From Bog-257 sp963805985 (lineage in GTDB: Bacteria > Acidobacteriota > Terriglobia > Terriglobales > Acidobacteriaceae), in assembly GCA_963805985.1 (NCBI GenBank), contig CAWDWG010000012.1, positions 124,001-188,000 on the forward strand: a DNA stretch of 64,000 nucleotides. Reading direction: 5' to 3'. Made by a program: the position numbers and the translations under genes. The notes beneath the pieces were generated by a model. That model saw only the letters and a list, made by a program, of their open reading frames with translations. It ran no database searches and was not told where the DNA came from. How positions within the stretch are numbered: position 1 is the first letter of the stretch; every line of letters starts with the position of its first letter. Below are positions 1 to 8,125 of the stretch, one piece after another.

Positions 1-88
1 TGCTCCTCCGGTTTGTCTGGGATTGAAACGAGCGGCAGTGAGTCTAGCACGCGGACATGAAACATTCGGAGCTGATGTGGTGTCGGGC

Positions 89-1972
89 TCAATCCGTAAC
101 CTTCACCTTCACTGGCCGCGCCGCCGACACATCGTACGTCTTGTCCCCCGCATAGATCGCGGTAATGGTATGGGTTGCGGCGATATCGAACGACGTCGTA
201 AGAGTCGCTTTGCCGCCAGCCAGCGGGATTGGCTTGCCCGCCGTGATGCCGTCGATCATGAACTGCACCGCGCCGGTGGGAGTTGCGTCTTTGCCGGACA
301 CGGTCGCCGTAATCGAAAGCAGCGTAGCCGTTCCAACCGTCGCCGGACCGTGCAATGTCGTCGTCGTCGCTACTCCGGGCGGTAGAACCTGTATCACGCC
401 CATCATGCCCATATCTTCGTGCTTAAGAATGTGGCAGTGATAGAGAAACGTCCCCACGATGTTTGGATCGCGAAAGTCCATGCGCAGCTTCACGCTGGGA
501 TACGGACCCGATCCGTCCCAATAGGGCAGATCGATCGTGTCGCGCGATGTACCGTCATTCACCGGTTTGCCGTCGACCTCCAGCACGCGGAAGTGGAGCT
601 GATGAATGTGGAAGACGTGATCTTCCTGCGCCCGATTCTCAATCGTCCAATCTTCTACCGCGCCCTCGTGTACCACGATGTTTGGCGGCTGCCCCATGCG
701 GTACATCTCCGGCTGCTGGCCAACCACGGTAATGAAGTAGAAGACCGAAGAATCCGGATCCTGCGGACTCGGCGAGAGCTGCGAGAAGTACAGCCTTCGC
801 TGCACAATCGCCAGGTTCTCGTCGTCCGGGCGGCGCTCCGGCCTTGGTGACGCAACCCCATGCGTCCGTTGGATTGCTTCTTCGTTGTTGCTGTTGCCGA
901 TGACGATATCCGCGATCGGCCGCGCTGGATCGTTATCCCCCTGCGGGCCGGTGTCCCACTTTGTCGTGACCAGTTGCATTCGCTGTCCGGCCGCGGGCGT
1001 CTCGACTACGAATTCCATCCGCGCTCCCGGCGGCAAGAAAATGCTGGCCTCCTTTTGCGATGCCGCATTGCTGCTCACCGGCACACCATCGACGGCAACG
1101 ATCTTCACTGGCTGCGGCCCGCCGTTCTCTAGGAGTTGCAAGTTGAAGATCGTGTCCGCCGCAGCATTCAGCACGCGCCACAGCTCCTTCTGCGCCGGCC
1201 GTGTCTCAATCTTCGCCGGCTGATATTCGGGATACAGTACCGGAACGTAGTTGATGGAGACGTCCCACGCAGGCGGCAGCGTATTCAACTGCTGCACCCG
1301 GCTCAGCGACTGATCGCGCAGCACGATAATCCGCTCCGGCAACTTCGCCAGCGACGGATTCTGCCTCTCCAGTCCTTCAACAATCAGCGCTCCCGAAGCG
1401 CCGCCCTGAACTTGCCGCTCGCTGAAGCCGTGGGGATGCGGATGGTACCAGTACAGGCCGGGCGGCTCATCCTTCGGAATCGTCACGCGATAATCGAAGT
1501 CGTCCCCCGGCTTCACAGTCGTATTGATCACGTCGTCCTGATGGCATGTAGGCGGGATCGTTAAGCCGTGAAAGTGCAGGTTGGTCATCGCGCCATCCAT
1601 CATGGTCGCGTCGCAGCCCGTCTGTTCGCCGCGCTGGGCGGGCGTCTCCGGCAGGTGAGCTTGCGACAGGATCGCCGCCGGAAGGTCATTGTGCAGATGA
1701 AGAATCAACTGATCGCCAGGATGCACCCGCAGCGTCGGCGATTCCACTCCGTCGTCAGTGATGTAGCAATAGCGCGGAGGCCCCTGCCCAACAGTGGTGG
1801 CCTGATACCTGAAGTGCAACGTGACTTCCAGAACGCCGTTTTGACTGCGCAGCTCGGGAGGATTCTGCACCGTCGACCCCGGCGCAGCACGAGGGCAGAT
1901 CTGCTCAGCCGGCGAGTTTGAAGCAAAGCTCAGCGTCGCCCACAACAAGAAAATGAGCACCGCGATCGCCAT
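89..1972 (-). CDS. Secreted multicopper oxidase with C-terminal Ig-like domain
   Basis: Copper oxidase that would oxidise metals or phenolics in the envelope using O2. All four copper-binding histidine clusters are visible: NLHFHG, YWYHPHPHG, a late HxxHxH around HVFHIHQLHF, and HCHILKHEDMGM (type 1 copper Cys-His-Met). The last ~90 residues form a bacterial Ig-like domain with the TLHGPATVG...AVQFMIDG pattern. The frame stays open to an ATG at 2179, but residues encoded there overlap a degenerate intergenic repeat, so I chose the ATG at 1972, which opens a hydrophobic signal segment. An RRFSRRH motif lies just upstream of that Met and looks like a Tat signal, so the true start may be further upstream; no good RBS decides it. 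Family is certain, substrate unknown. Confidence 0.88.
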   Translation of the reverse strand: MAIAVLIFLLWATLSFASNSPAEQICPRAAPGSTVQNPPELRSQNGVLEVTLHFRYQATTVGQGPPRYCYITDDGVESPTLRVHPGDQLILHLHNDLPAAILSQAHLPETPAQRGEQTGCDATMMDGAMTNLHFHGLTIPPTCHQDDVINTTVKPGDDFDYRVTIPKDEPPGLYWYHPHPHGFSERQVQGGASGALIVEGLERQNPSLAKLPERIIVLRDQSLSRVQQLNTLPPAWDVSINYVPVLYPEYQPAKIETRPAQKELWRVLNAAADTIFNLQLLENGGPQPVKIVAVDGVPVSSNAASQKEASIFLPPGARMEFVVETPAAGQRMQLVTTKWDTGPQGDNDPARPIADIVIGNSNNEEAIQRTHGVASPRPERRPDDENLAIVQRRLYFSQLSPSPQDPDSSVFYFITVVGQQPEMYRMGQPPNIVVHEGAVEDWTIENRAQEDHVFHIHQLHFRVLEVDGKPVNDGTSRDTIDLPYWDGSGPYPSVKLRMDFRDPNIVGTFLYHCHILKHEDMGMMGVIQVLPPGVATTTTLHGPATVGTATLLSITATVSGKDATPTGAVQFMIDGITAGKPIPLAGGKATLTTSFDIAATHTITAIYAGDKTYDVSAARPVKVKVTD

Positions 1973-2030
1973 TAGGTGTCGGCGTGAAAACCTTCTCCCG
2001 ATTACGCCAGACGACTGCGACCGCTGAAAC

Positions 2031-2150
2031 TCAAGCGCCGTAGGCGCGGAATACCATAGCCCGGCACGTAGCCGAAGACGGAGTGCTGGGTCAGTGGGAA
2101 AACAACCATGGTCCGCCGGGGACGGCACGGTTCTCTTAGGGATTATGAAT
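2031..2150. repeat. Degenerate copy of the intergenic repeat seen at 3671-3756
   Basis: Shares the order of blocks AGCGCCGTAGGCG, TAGCCC(G/A)GC, GTGCTGGG and GGGACGGCA with the 3671-3756 element. It lies upstream of the multicopper oxidase and argues against the long 2179 start for that gene. The copy is imperfect, so the call is tentative. Confidence 0.4.
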
Positions 2151-2277
2151 TGGTGAAGAGGCGGGACGTTGGTCCTCATACTGCGATTGCTATCCAGAAT
2201 AAAGCAACCGGCGTTTCAACTGCGCAAGACGTACTAATTTTCAGTTGCAATCCCCGCACAAACAGTTGCTTGGCCAT

Positions 2278-2847
2278 TTACGAGTACAGCTTTGGAACAA
2301 TCGCGCCCACGCTTCGTCTGTACTCCTCGTAAGCCATGCCGAAGGTCGAGATCATCGCCCGCTCTTCGATCTTGCTCTTGATCTTGAAGCCTGCATAGAT
2401 CAGCACGATCGCGATCAGGCTCCGCACCTGCGCCCGCAGCAGCCCCGTGCCGGCCAGCGCCGTGATCAATCCCGTATAGATCGGATGGCGCACAAACCGG
2501 TACGGCCCGGTCCGCACCAGCTCATGACCGACCTTCACCGTCACCGCCCCGCTCCAGTTGCCACCCAGATAAAGCCTGGCCCAAATGGCGAACCCGATTC
2601 CCGCGGCAGTCAGCGCGACTCCCAGCCAGTTGGTAATGGTGCCAGGCTGGAAAAGCCGAATGCGCAGCCAGGGCTGGATGATCTCCTTGCCGAAAACCAG
2701 ATAGAAGGCGACCATGACCAACACCGTGTAGGAGAGCCGTGAGGACACACTCTCGCGCTGCTCTGTCGTCTTGGTCCCAAACGCCATCACCAGCCAGACC
2801 ACGACGAACACTATCCAGATGTAACCGCAAATGGCCCCAGGCGACAT
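2278..2847 (-). CDS. Isoprenylcysteine carboxyl methyltransferase (ICMT)-like membrane protein
   Basis: 189-residue integral membrane protein of the ICMT/PEMT methyltransferase fold. The SAM-site signature GPYRFVRHPIYTG is present, followed by hydrophobic segments and the usual C-terminal EEYRR. Several transmembrane helices precede it. The ATG at 2847 has GGGAGAGG just upstream and is preferred to a TTG at 2865. Bacterial members usually have unknown substrates (lipids or small molecules rather than prenylated proteins). It lies upstream of the multicopper oxidase on the same strand but about 300 bases from it, so an operon is not clear. Confidence 0.8.
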   Translation of the reverse strand: MSPGAICGYIWIVFVVVWLVMAFGTKTTEQRESVSSRLSYTVLVMVAFYLVFGKEIIQPWLRIRLFQPGTITNWLGVALTAAGIGFAIWARLYLGGNWSGAVTVKVGHELVRTGPYRFVRHPIYTGLITALAGTGLLRAQVRSLIAIVLIYAGFKIKSKIEERAMISTFGMAYEEYRRSVGAIVPKLYS

Positions 2848-3030
2848 CGTCCTCTCCCGAACCAATTACGTTAGCCTAACCCAAATGGTTCCCGGACGCG
2901 ATTTGCCGTTCGCGTGAGAGCCACAGCCACGGTCGTGTCCTGCTGGACGGCAGCGGCCCACCATAGTATCTTGACGGTGCGACGCTGTGTTACGCGTCCT
3001 AGCAATCAATTCAAGAGGGAGCCGTTGTCC

Positions 3031-3570
3031 ATGTATAAGCGCCTGTTCTCGCTTGCCGTTCTCTGCTGCCTGTTCACCACGCTGGCCCTTGCGCAAAAAA
3101 TCGAAACCGATTGGGATCGCACCGCCAACTTCTCCAACCTCCACACCTATTCCTGGGAGCCCAGCCCTCATCCCGCCAAAGGCTTCTGGAACGATCGCAT
3201 CATCGATGGAATTAACCAGCAACTGCAGGCCAAGGGGCTGACCAAAGTCGAGGCCAATGCTAATCCCGATGTGTGGGTCGTCTACAGCAACAGCATTAAG
3301 GATCAGAAACAGGTGGTAGGCACCGGTTACAGCATGGGGCCAGGCTGGGGCTGGGGCGGATGGGGCGGACCGAGCAGCGTGACCTACAACACCTACGTTA
3401 CGAAACAAGGGACGCTGGTGGTCGAGATCGCCGACACGAAGAACAAACAACTATTGTGGCGCGGCTCAGCCACCGACACCATCTCCGACAACAGCAACAA
3501 GAACATCAACAATCTGAACAAGGCCATCACCAAGCTGTTCCAGAAGTACCCGCCGCAGGTAAAGAAGTAG
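3031..3570 (+). CDS. Exported DUF4136 domain protein
   Basis: 179 residues with an N-terminal signal peptide (YKRLFSLAVLCCLFTTLALAQ) and a DUF4136 domain: a TDWDRTANFSNLHTYSW opening strand, a glycine/tryptophan-rich loop (GWGWGGWGG) in the middle, and the GTLVVEIADTKNKQLLWRG segment typical of the family, ending in the conserved N-N-x-x-x-A-I-x-K-L-F-x-x-Y-P pattern. The ATG at 3031 follows AAGAGGGA. DUF4136 proteins are periplasmic or lipoproteins of unknown function; here no lipobox Cys is placed after a canonical L-x-x-C, so it is more likely periplasmic. Confidence 0.85.
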   Translation: MYKRLFSLAVLCCLFTTLALAQKIETDWDRTANFSNLHTYSWEPSPHPAKGFWNDRIIDGINQQLQAKGLTKVEANANPDVWVVYSNSIKDQKQVVGTGYSMGPGWGWGGWGGPSSVTYNTYVTKQGTLVVEIADTKNKQLLWRGSATDTISDNSNKNINNLNKAITKLFQKYPPQVKK

Positions 3571-3670
3571 GACCTTGGCATCTGGGTAAGAAGGATTTCT
3601 AAGATCTTCGTGGAACAACGCGATGATCTCTCGCCGACAATGACCGCGCCGTCAGGCTCTTACCGGCAAG

Positions 3671-3756
3671 AACAGCGCCGTAGGCGTGAAAGAGCTTAGC
3701 CCAGCGCTTCAGCGCTGGGTGCTGGGCTAAAGATCTCGCGTCCCGCAGGGACGGCA
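3671..3756. repeat. Palindromic intergenic repeat (GCGCCGTAGGCG type)
   Basis: Contains a near-perfect hairpin built on TTAGCCCAGCGC / GCGCTGGGTGCTGGGCTAA, then TCCCGCAGGGACGG. No ORF is supported in 3571-3859. One of two recognisable copies (the other at 2031-2150). Confidence 0.6.
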
Positions 3757-3859
3757 GGGTTTCCCCAGACGCATTCGGCGGCGTTGTTAATATCTGGCCC
3801 GTTTCGTGCGGAGTCACTTCGCTTCGCTACGACAGCTGATGTTGTCTCCGGAGTGTGCT

Positions 3860-4315
3860 ATGAGAATGCGGAAGCACTTCTTGGCTTCAATCGCCATACT
3901 GATTTTCTTCACGGCAATCGGCGCCCAGGCGCAATGGGTCATGGTCGCGCGCGCGGTGGCCGGACGGGTCGAGCGCATGCAAAACCAGTCCTCGAACGGC
4001 ACGGGCTACGACGTTGCCACCGTCGTTCTCATGGCCAATGCCGACAAGGTTTATGAAACTGCCCTCAGCTCGCTGAAAACGAATCATCCTGACTTGACCA
4101 TCACCAGCAGCGATGCCAAGAAGCGGGTGATCAAGTTCTCCAAGGGCGATCAGATCGCCAGCCTGCAAGCGACCCCTCTCGGAGACAAGCTCACGCAGTT
4201 GGTGATCGCGTCCAATCTCGTCCCTGCGCAACCCGATGCCACGCCGATGGTAGTTGAGGGCGTGATGAAGGTCTGCAAGCAAATGAACGTCGTCTGCACC
4301 CAAGCGGATCAATAG
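3860..4315 (+). CDS. Small exported protein of unknown function
   Basis: 151 residues starting at an ATG preceded by CCGGAG. A signal peptide (RMRKHFLASIAILIFFTAIG, cleaved near AQAQ) is followed by a short basic linker and a compact alpha/beta domain of about 110 residues beginning ATVVLMANADKVYETALSSL. The domain pattern (a helix then DLTITSSDAKKRVIKFSKG) resembles exported proteins seen in Acidobacteria and Proteobacteria that carry no assigned function. The stop codon is followed within 4 bases by a palindromic repeat. No catalytic motif is recognisable. Confidence 0.7.
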   Translation: MRMRKHFLASIAILIFFTAIGAQAQWVMVARAVAGRVERMQNQSSNGTGYDVATVVLMANADKVYETALSSLKTNHPDLTITSSDAKKRVIKFSKGDQIASLQATPLGDKLTQLVIASNLVPAQPDATPMVVEGVMKVCKQMNVVCTQADQ

Positions 4316-4318
4316 TAA

Positions 4319-4501
4319 GTAGCGCCGGCCTCCCGGCCGGCTGTCCTGGCGGCGTTCCGCCGCCAGCGAACGCCCCGTGTAAGGGCACGACTTCACAGGC
4401 TGCTGAAAAACAAGTTCCGCAAGGGAGATCGGGTAGTGTTGGCCTTCAGGCCAGCGTACAAGCCGTTTGTTTTCTGTTTGAGCCGGCTTCAGCCGGCGGC
4501 A
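4319..4501. repeat. Composite REP-like element, full-length copy A
   Basis: Begins GTAGCGCCGGCCTCCCGGCC and contains four stem units: GGCC(T)nnGGCC, CTGGCGGCG/CCGCCGCCAG, TGGCCTTCAGGCCA and GCCGGCTTCAGCCGGC. It aligns block by block with 17441-17606; 21674-21775 carries the left half and 11859-11943 the right half. It fills the gap between the stop codons of the small exported protein and thiO. Confidence 0.75.
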
Positions 4502-4506
4502 TGCCT

Positions 4507-5577
4507 TCACCCGAATCGCAACGGCGAAAACGCTTCCACATCGATCTCCGTGCGTCCTCCACTGAGCAGCTGCGTCATCACCAGCGCCGTTATCGGCGCC
4601 AGCATAATCCCATCGCGATAATGTCCCGTCGCCGCATAATATCCCGGCATCGACGTAGCTCCGAGGATCGGCAATCCATCCGGCGACCCCGGCCGCAGCC
4701 CCGCCCAGGCCTCATGAATGCGCATGGCAGCAATCTCCGGAACAACCTTCGCCGCAGCCTGGTACAACCTCTGAACCGTGTCAGGATCGACCCGCTTGTC
4801 GAACCCGGCTTCCTCCACCGTAGCTCCCAGCAATATGCGTCCATCGCTGCGCGGAACGATGTAAACCTCCGGCGTGCGCACGACATGTCGAATCAGCGGA
4901 CCCGAGTTGTGTACGCCTTTCGCTGGCAACACGCAGACCATCTGTCCTTTCACCGGACGCGTCGGCACGTTGATGGGCTTGATCTGCGAAGCCCAGGCGC
5001 CGGCGCAATTCACCACAACCTCCGCGCCATAGAAAGACTTCGCGGTTCGCACGCCCGCGGGCCGCCTTCCCATCATCGCAACTTCCGTTACCGGCGCGCC
5101 GGTCACGAAATCGACGCCCACCGTGCGCGCCGCTTTTTCCAGCGCGCTGCCCAGCTTGCGCGGATCGACACTTGCCTCTGGCAACAGATACGCTCGGCCG
5201 CGGTGCGCGATCCGCGGCTCAAGTCGCGCGAGCTCCGCCTCCTCAAGAAGCTGCGAACCTTCGCAGGCCGGCTGCTCACCTTTTTCGAAGAATGCGATGG
5301 CGCCATCCGTCCGCAGATCGGGCGACTCAAACGCCTGCGCGCGCAGTTGCGTCACGAACTCGGGATACATGCGCGCGCTGGCTGCAATCATCTTCGCCAG
5401 CTGCGGTGGATTGCCGGGATCGCAGTGCGCGATCATCCCTCCCGCAGCGTGCGTCGCCTCGCGGGCAGGCTCACCCTTTTCGACCACAAGCACTGCGGCC
5501 CCGCTCTGACGCAAGCGCCATGCCAGCGACAGCCCGATCACCCCTCCACCAATGATGACAACGTCCCAGGTCTTCAC
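4507..5577 (-). CDS. thiO: Glycine oxidase ThiO (FAD-dependent D-amino acid oxidase family)
   Basis: 356-residue flavoenzyme that oxidises glycine to iminoglycine for the thiazole ring of thiamine in the ThiG/ThiS route. The N-terminal FAD-binding motif VVIIGGGVIG is intact, and the C-terminal family block GLRPGSPDGLPILG...GHYRDGIMLAP is diagnostic for ThiO/DadA-type oxidases. I chose a GTG at 5577 (VKTWDVVII) because it puts the Rossmann motif at the N-terminus; the frame is open to 5658 and no strong RBS supports any start. No other thi gene is in view, so ThiO is inferred over other glycine/sarcosine oxidases from length and C-terminal signature. Confidence 0.82.
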   Translation of the reverse strand: MKTWDVVIIGGGVIGLSLAWRLRQSGAAVLVVEKGEPAREATHAAGGMIAHCDPGNPPQLAKMIAASARMYPEFVTQLRAQAFESPDLRTDGAIAFFEKGEQPACEGSQLLEEAELARLEPRIAHRGRAYLLPEASVDPRKLGSALEKAARTVGVDFVTGAPVTEVAMMGRRPAGVRTAKSFYGAEVVVNCAGAWASQIKPINVPTRPVKGQMVCVLPAKGVHNSGPLIRHVVRTPEVYIVPRSDGRILLGATVEEAGFDKRVDPDTVQRLYQAAAKVVPEIAAMRIHEAWAGLRPGSPDGLPILGATSMPGYYAATGHYRDGIMLAPITALVMTQLLSGGRTEIDVEAFSPLRFG

Positions 5578-5640
5578 CGTTCGATTGTAGTCAAGCAACC
5601 TGCTCAGGACGACGTGGTCCCTATATTCCTCCCAACGCAA

Positions 5641-5678
5641 ACAAAAGAGCCCACTCATGCGGCGTGGCTTGAGTGGGC
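5641..5678 (-). terminator. Rho-independent terminator of the GloVer-repeat gene
   Basis: Perfect 9-bp stem GCCCACTCA (5649-5657) / TGAGTGGGC (5670-5678) with a 12-base loop. Read on the minus strand it is followed by TCTTTTGTTT, about 50 bases after the stop at 5727. Confidence 0.75.
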
Positions 5679-5726
5679 CAATTCCAGCGGGTTTGACAAC
5701 CGGTAACTGACAACTGACAACCTGCT

Positions 5727-7715
5727 TTACGGCGAGTACTGCCAGATCATGCCCGTATTCCTCTGCAGCGTTCCGAAGCCGCAGGTCGTCGTCGTCCCGT
5801 ACAGGTTGCCGTTGGCGTCCGAAGCGATGTTCCCGAAAATGTCTGCTTTACCTGCAACCAGTACTTCGCCGGAAGTAAGATTGGCAATTTGGCCGCAGTA
5901 CAACTCAACGAACTCGTTGCAGTTTCCGGCGTTGCAGAAGAATAAGGCACCGCCTTCGGCGGCGTAGAGATGGTCCGCCGCATCGATTGCTAAGCCATTG
6001 ACAAGGTTCGAGAAGATGCTCCAGTCGTTATCCGCGCAAACCTCCGCATCGTAGCCGGCGTTGTAGATGACTCCAAAGTTCCAGCCGTTGTTCCCCGACG
6101 GTGTCAGCCTGAAAACCAGACCGTACTGGATAAAATCGCCGTTGTAGTTGCAACCGCCAGGTTCGTGATCACAAATGCTGTAGCCATACAGATTGCCGTG
6201 GCTATCTTGAATCAGCCCGGCAGGCGAGTAGCCGTCTCCCTCGTCGGTGAAACTATGGAGAACGTTTTCCGTCCAGCCGCTCCCTGACGGCACTAATTGA
6301 AAAACCACACCGCACGGGTAGTAGCCGTTCACGCAATTATTGTTGCCACCGCCTATTGTCGTTCCGTACAGATTTCCGTCGTGGCCCAGCAGCAGGCTAT
6401 TGGGGCCGTCGCCATCGTTTCCTCCGGTGAAGCTGTACAGGACCTTCGCCGTCCAGCCTCCTTGCGAGGGCGAAAGCTCAAATACAGCGCCGTGTCCGTA
6501 GGTTCCGGGGCCGCCGATGCCGTATAGATTCCCGGCCGAGTCGAAGGCGGTGACCGTACCGCCCTCTAAATCGCCGCTGCCGGTGAACTGGTAGATCGTC
6601 GTCTCGTTCCAACTGCACAGAGCGGTCGCGCAGGCAGTTGGTGGGGGCGTCGCCCTGTAGATCAGGTCGTAACCATTCTCGCCGCCCGCCGATCCGTAAA
6701 GCGCGCCTTGCGGGCCAATGATGACACCGTCCGGACTGCCGCCATTGCTGCCTCCCAGGAAGCTATACAGCGTGCTGACAAACCAGCTTCCGGCTCTTTT
6801 TGTGAAGTCATAGATCAGCCCTGCGCCATAGCTACCGCCGTTAGCAAACGTGCCGTAGAGGTTCCCCGCACCGCCCGCTACCAGCCCTGAAGTTTGAGCG
6901 TTAGGACTGAGCTCATGCAGGTCGTGAAAGCCGGGTTGGGGAGGGGGACAAGCGTAATCACTGTAGGTGGTGCTGGTGGTCGAGGTCGTCCCGTTGCCCA
7001 GAATGGTGAACGCCTCTGATGGAATCGAGCCGACCGAATTCTCCGAAGCCTGCGACGGACAGCCCTGCCCCTGACATCCCACCCCAGAATTCTCGTCCCA
7101 ATAAAGCGGATCGCCACTGGGAACGCTGGCATTCTGCAGATTCACCCAGTAGGTCCCGGCATTCAGTGTGGGCCCGTTGAAGGTGCCCGTCTCGCTGCAG
7201 ACGTTGTAGCCGTACTGGTTGCTGGTGCAGCTTCCCTGCGTGAAGTTCACCGTCTGATCGAAATAGCTGGTGCCGCTATTATCGCCCGAGGTAATCGACA
7301 CCTCGACCGAGGTCAGCGTGTCGCCGGCAAACAGCCACGCGCCGAAACTCATGCCGGTAATCTGCGTCTGATCGTTTGCGATGGTGAAGCTGTCGCTGAC
7401 GATGAAACCAAAATTGATATCCCAGGCGTCGGTGTTGCCGTTGATGGGCCCGTTATCGTAGATGTCGCTAGGGTCGAGCGGTCCGCGATGTTTTGTGGCC
7501 CGTGCAAATACCTGAGACTTCGGTGCCGGCATTCGCTTCAAAGAATGGGCCAGCCGCGACGCGTACTGCGGCATCTTCGCCGCCTGCACTGCGGTGGGCG
7601 GAACGGAATTCTGTGCGAAGGCCGGAATCGCGGCAGCCGCCACTATCAAGACCACGATCGCCGCAAGAGATATTGTGCGGAAGAGTGAAGTTGGAAGTTG
7701 CCCTTTGCGGTGCAT
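5727..7715 (-). CDS. Secreted GloVer-repeat protein (TIGR03803 type), large
   Basis: 662 residues. The ATG at 7715 is chosen because GGAGGGC lies 5 bases upstream and it opens a typical signal peptide ending AAIPAFAQ; the frame runs open to 7985 but that part is not protein-like. A ~200-residue N-terminal region (DAWDINFGFIVSDSF..., with several Cys pairs) precedes about eight copies of a 50-55 residue repeat with the cores LYSFTGGxDG...P..L and GNLYGTT..GG, the GloVer ('choice-of-anchor tandem repeat') pattern. These repeats resemble beta-propeller blades; their role is unknown and they are common in Acidobacteria. A paralogue lies at 55431-56675. Confidence 0.85.
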   Translation of the reverse strand: MHRKGQLPTSLFRTISLAAIVVLIVAAAAIPAFAQNSVPPTAVQAAKMPQYASRLAHSLKRMPAPKSQVFARATKHRGPLDPSDIYDNGPINGNTDAWDINFGFIVSDSFTIANDQTQITGMSFGAWLFAGDTLTSVEVSITSGDNSGTSYFDQTVNFTQGSCTSNQYGYNVCSETGTFNGPTLNAGTYWVNLQNASVPSGDPLYWDENSGVGCQGQGCPSQASENSVGSIPSEAFTILGNGTTSTTSTTYSDYACPPPQPGFHDLHELSPNAQTSGLVAGGAGNLYGTFANGGSYGAGLIYDFTKRAGSWFVSTLYSFLGGSNGGSPDGVIIGPQGALYGSAGGENGYDLIYRATPPPTACATALCSWNETTIYQFTGSGDLEGGTVTAFDSAGNLYGIGGPGTYGHGAVFELSPSQGGWTAKVLYSFTGGNDGDGPNSLLLGHDGNLYGTTIGGGNNNCVNGYYPCGVVFQLVPSGSGWTENVLHSFTDEGDGYSPAGLIQDSHGNLYGYSICDHEPGGCNYNGDFIQYGLVFRLTPSGNNGWNFGVIYNAGYDAEVCADNDWSIFSNLVNGLAIDAADHLYAAEGGALFFCNAGNCNEFVELYCGQIANLTSGEVLVAGKADIFGNIASDANGNLYGTTTTCGFGTLQRNTGMIWQYSP

Positions 7716-8125
7716 CGGCTTGCCCTCCTCGCCGTCATAAGCCAAATCACATCGAGCGCGAACGTCCTGAGGCGTCGTGGGACATCCTGGGAGAAGCAGG
7801 TCGGGAGTCTGGTTTCTCGCCGTGTGGTCGCGAACCGGACCCGGTGGGAAAAAAGCCAGGGAGTCTTCTCCCGAGACACCCGTCAGGATTGCACACTCTT
7901 CCGCAAGACCTGTCAGTGATCCACGGCGCATCACCAAGTGACAGCCCCGGCCTCGCGGGATAACTTCCCGAATCCACATCGCCAAACACCTGTATGTGAT
8001 CTACGTCACAGGGTTGTTAGTACCCTCGTCACAGCCCCTCCGCCCGTCAGCGCCTATCGTGGACATTACTGGTACTGGGATTCATAAACGGGCCGCCAAT
8101 CGCGGACCCGGGGGGTAAAACAAAA
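7716..8125. other. Divergent intergenic region between GloVer gene and nifJ
   Basis: 410 bases with no supported gene. It must carry both divergent promoters and holds the CRP-like palindrome at 7995-8010. The minus-strand side (about 7740-7930) has several GC-rich inverted segments, such as GGGAG/CTCCC pairs, that could fold in the GloVer mRNA leader; I could not match a known riboswitch. Confidence 0.5.
7995..8010. promoter_or_regulatory. CRP/FNR-family operator-like palindrome upstream of nifJ
   Basis: TGTGATCTACGTCACA matches the TGTGA-N6-TCACA consensus at both half sites. It sits 115 bases before the annotated nifJ start. The same GTCACAGGG edge recurs at 57652-57667 and 25145-25160. 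The cognate regulator is not in this window. Confidence 0.55.

Noticed and set aside
4501..5706. A 401-codon open frame on the plus strand
   Set aside because: Antisense to thiO; Arg/His-rich low-complexity product with no recognisable motif, while the opposite strand encodes a clear FAD enzyme.
7740..7930. A cyclic-di-GMP or cobalamin riboswitch before the large GloVer gene
   Set aside because: Several hairpins are possible but the conserved GEMM and cobalamin box motifs are absent.
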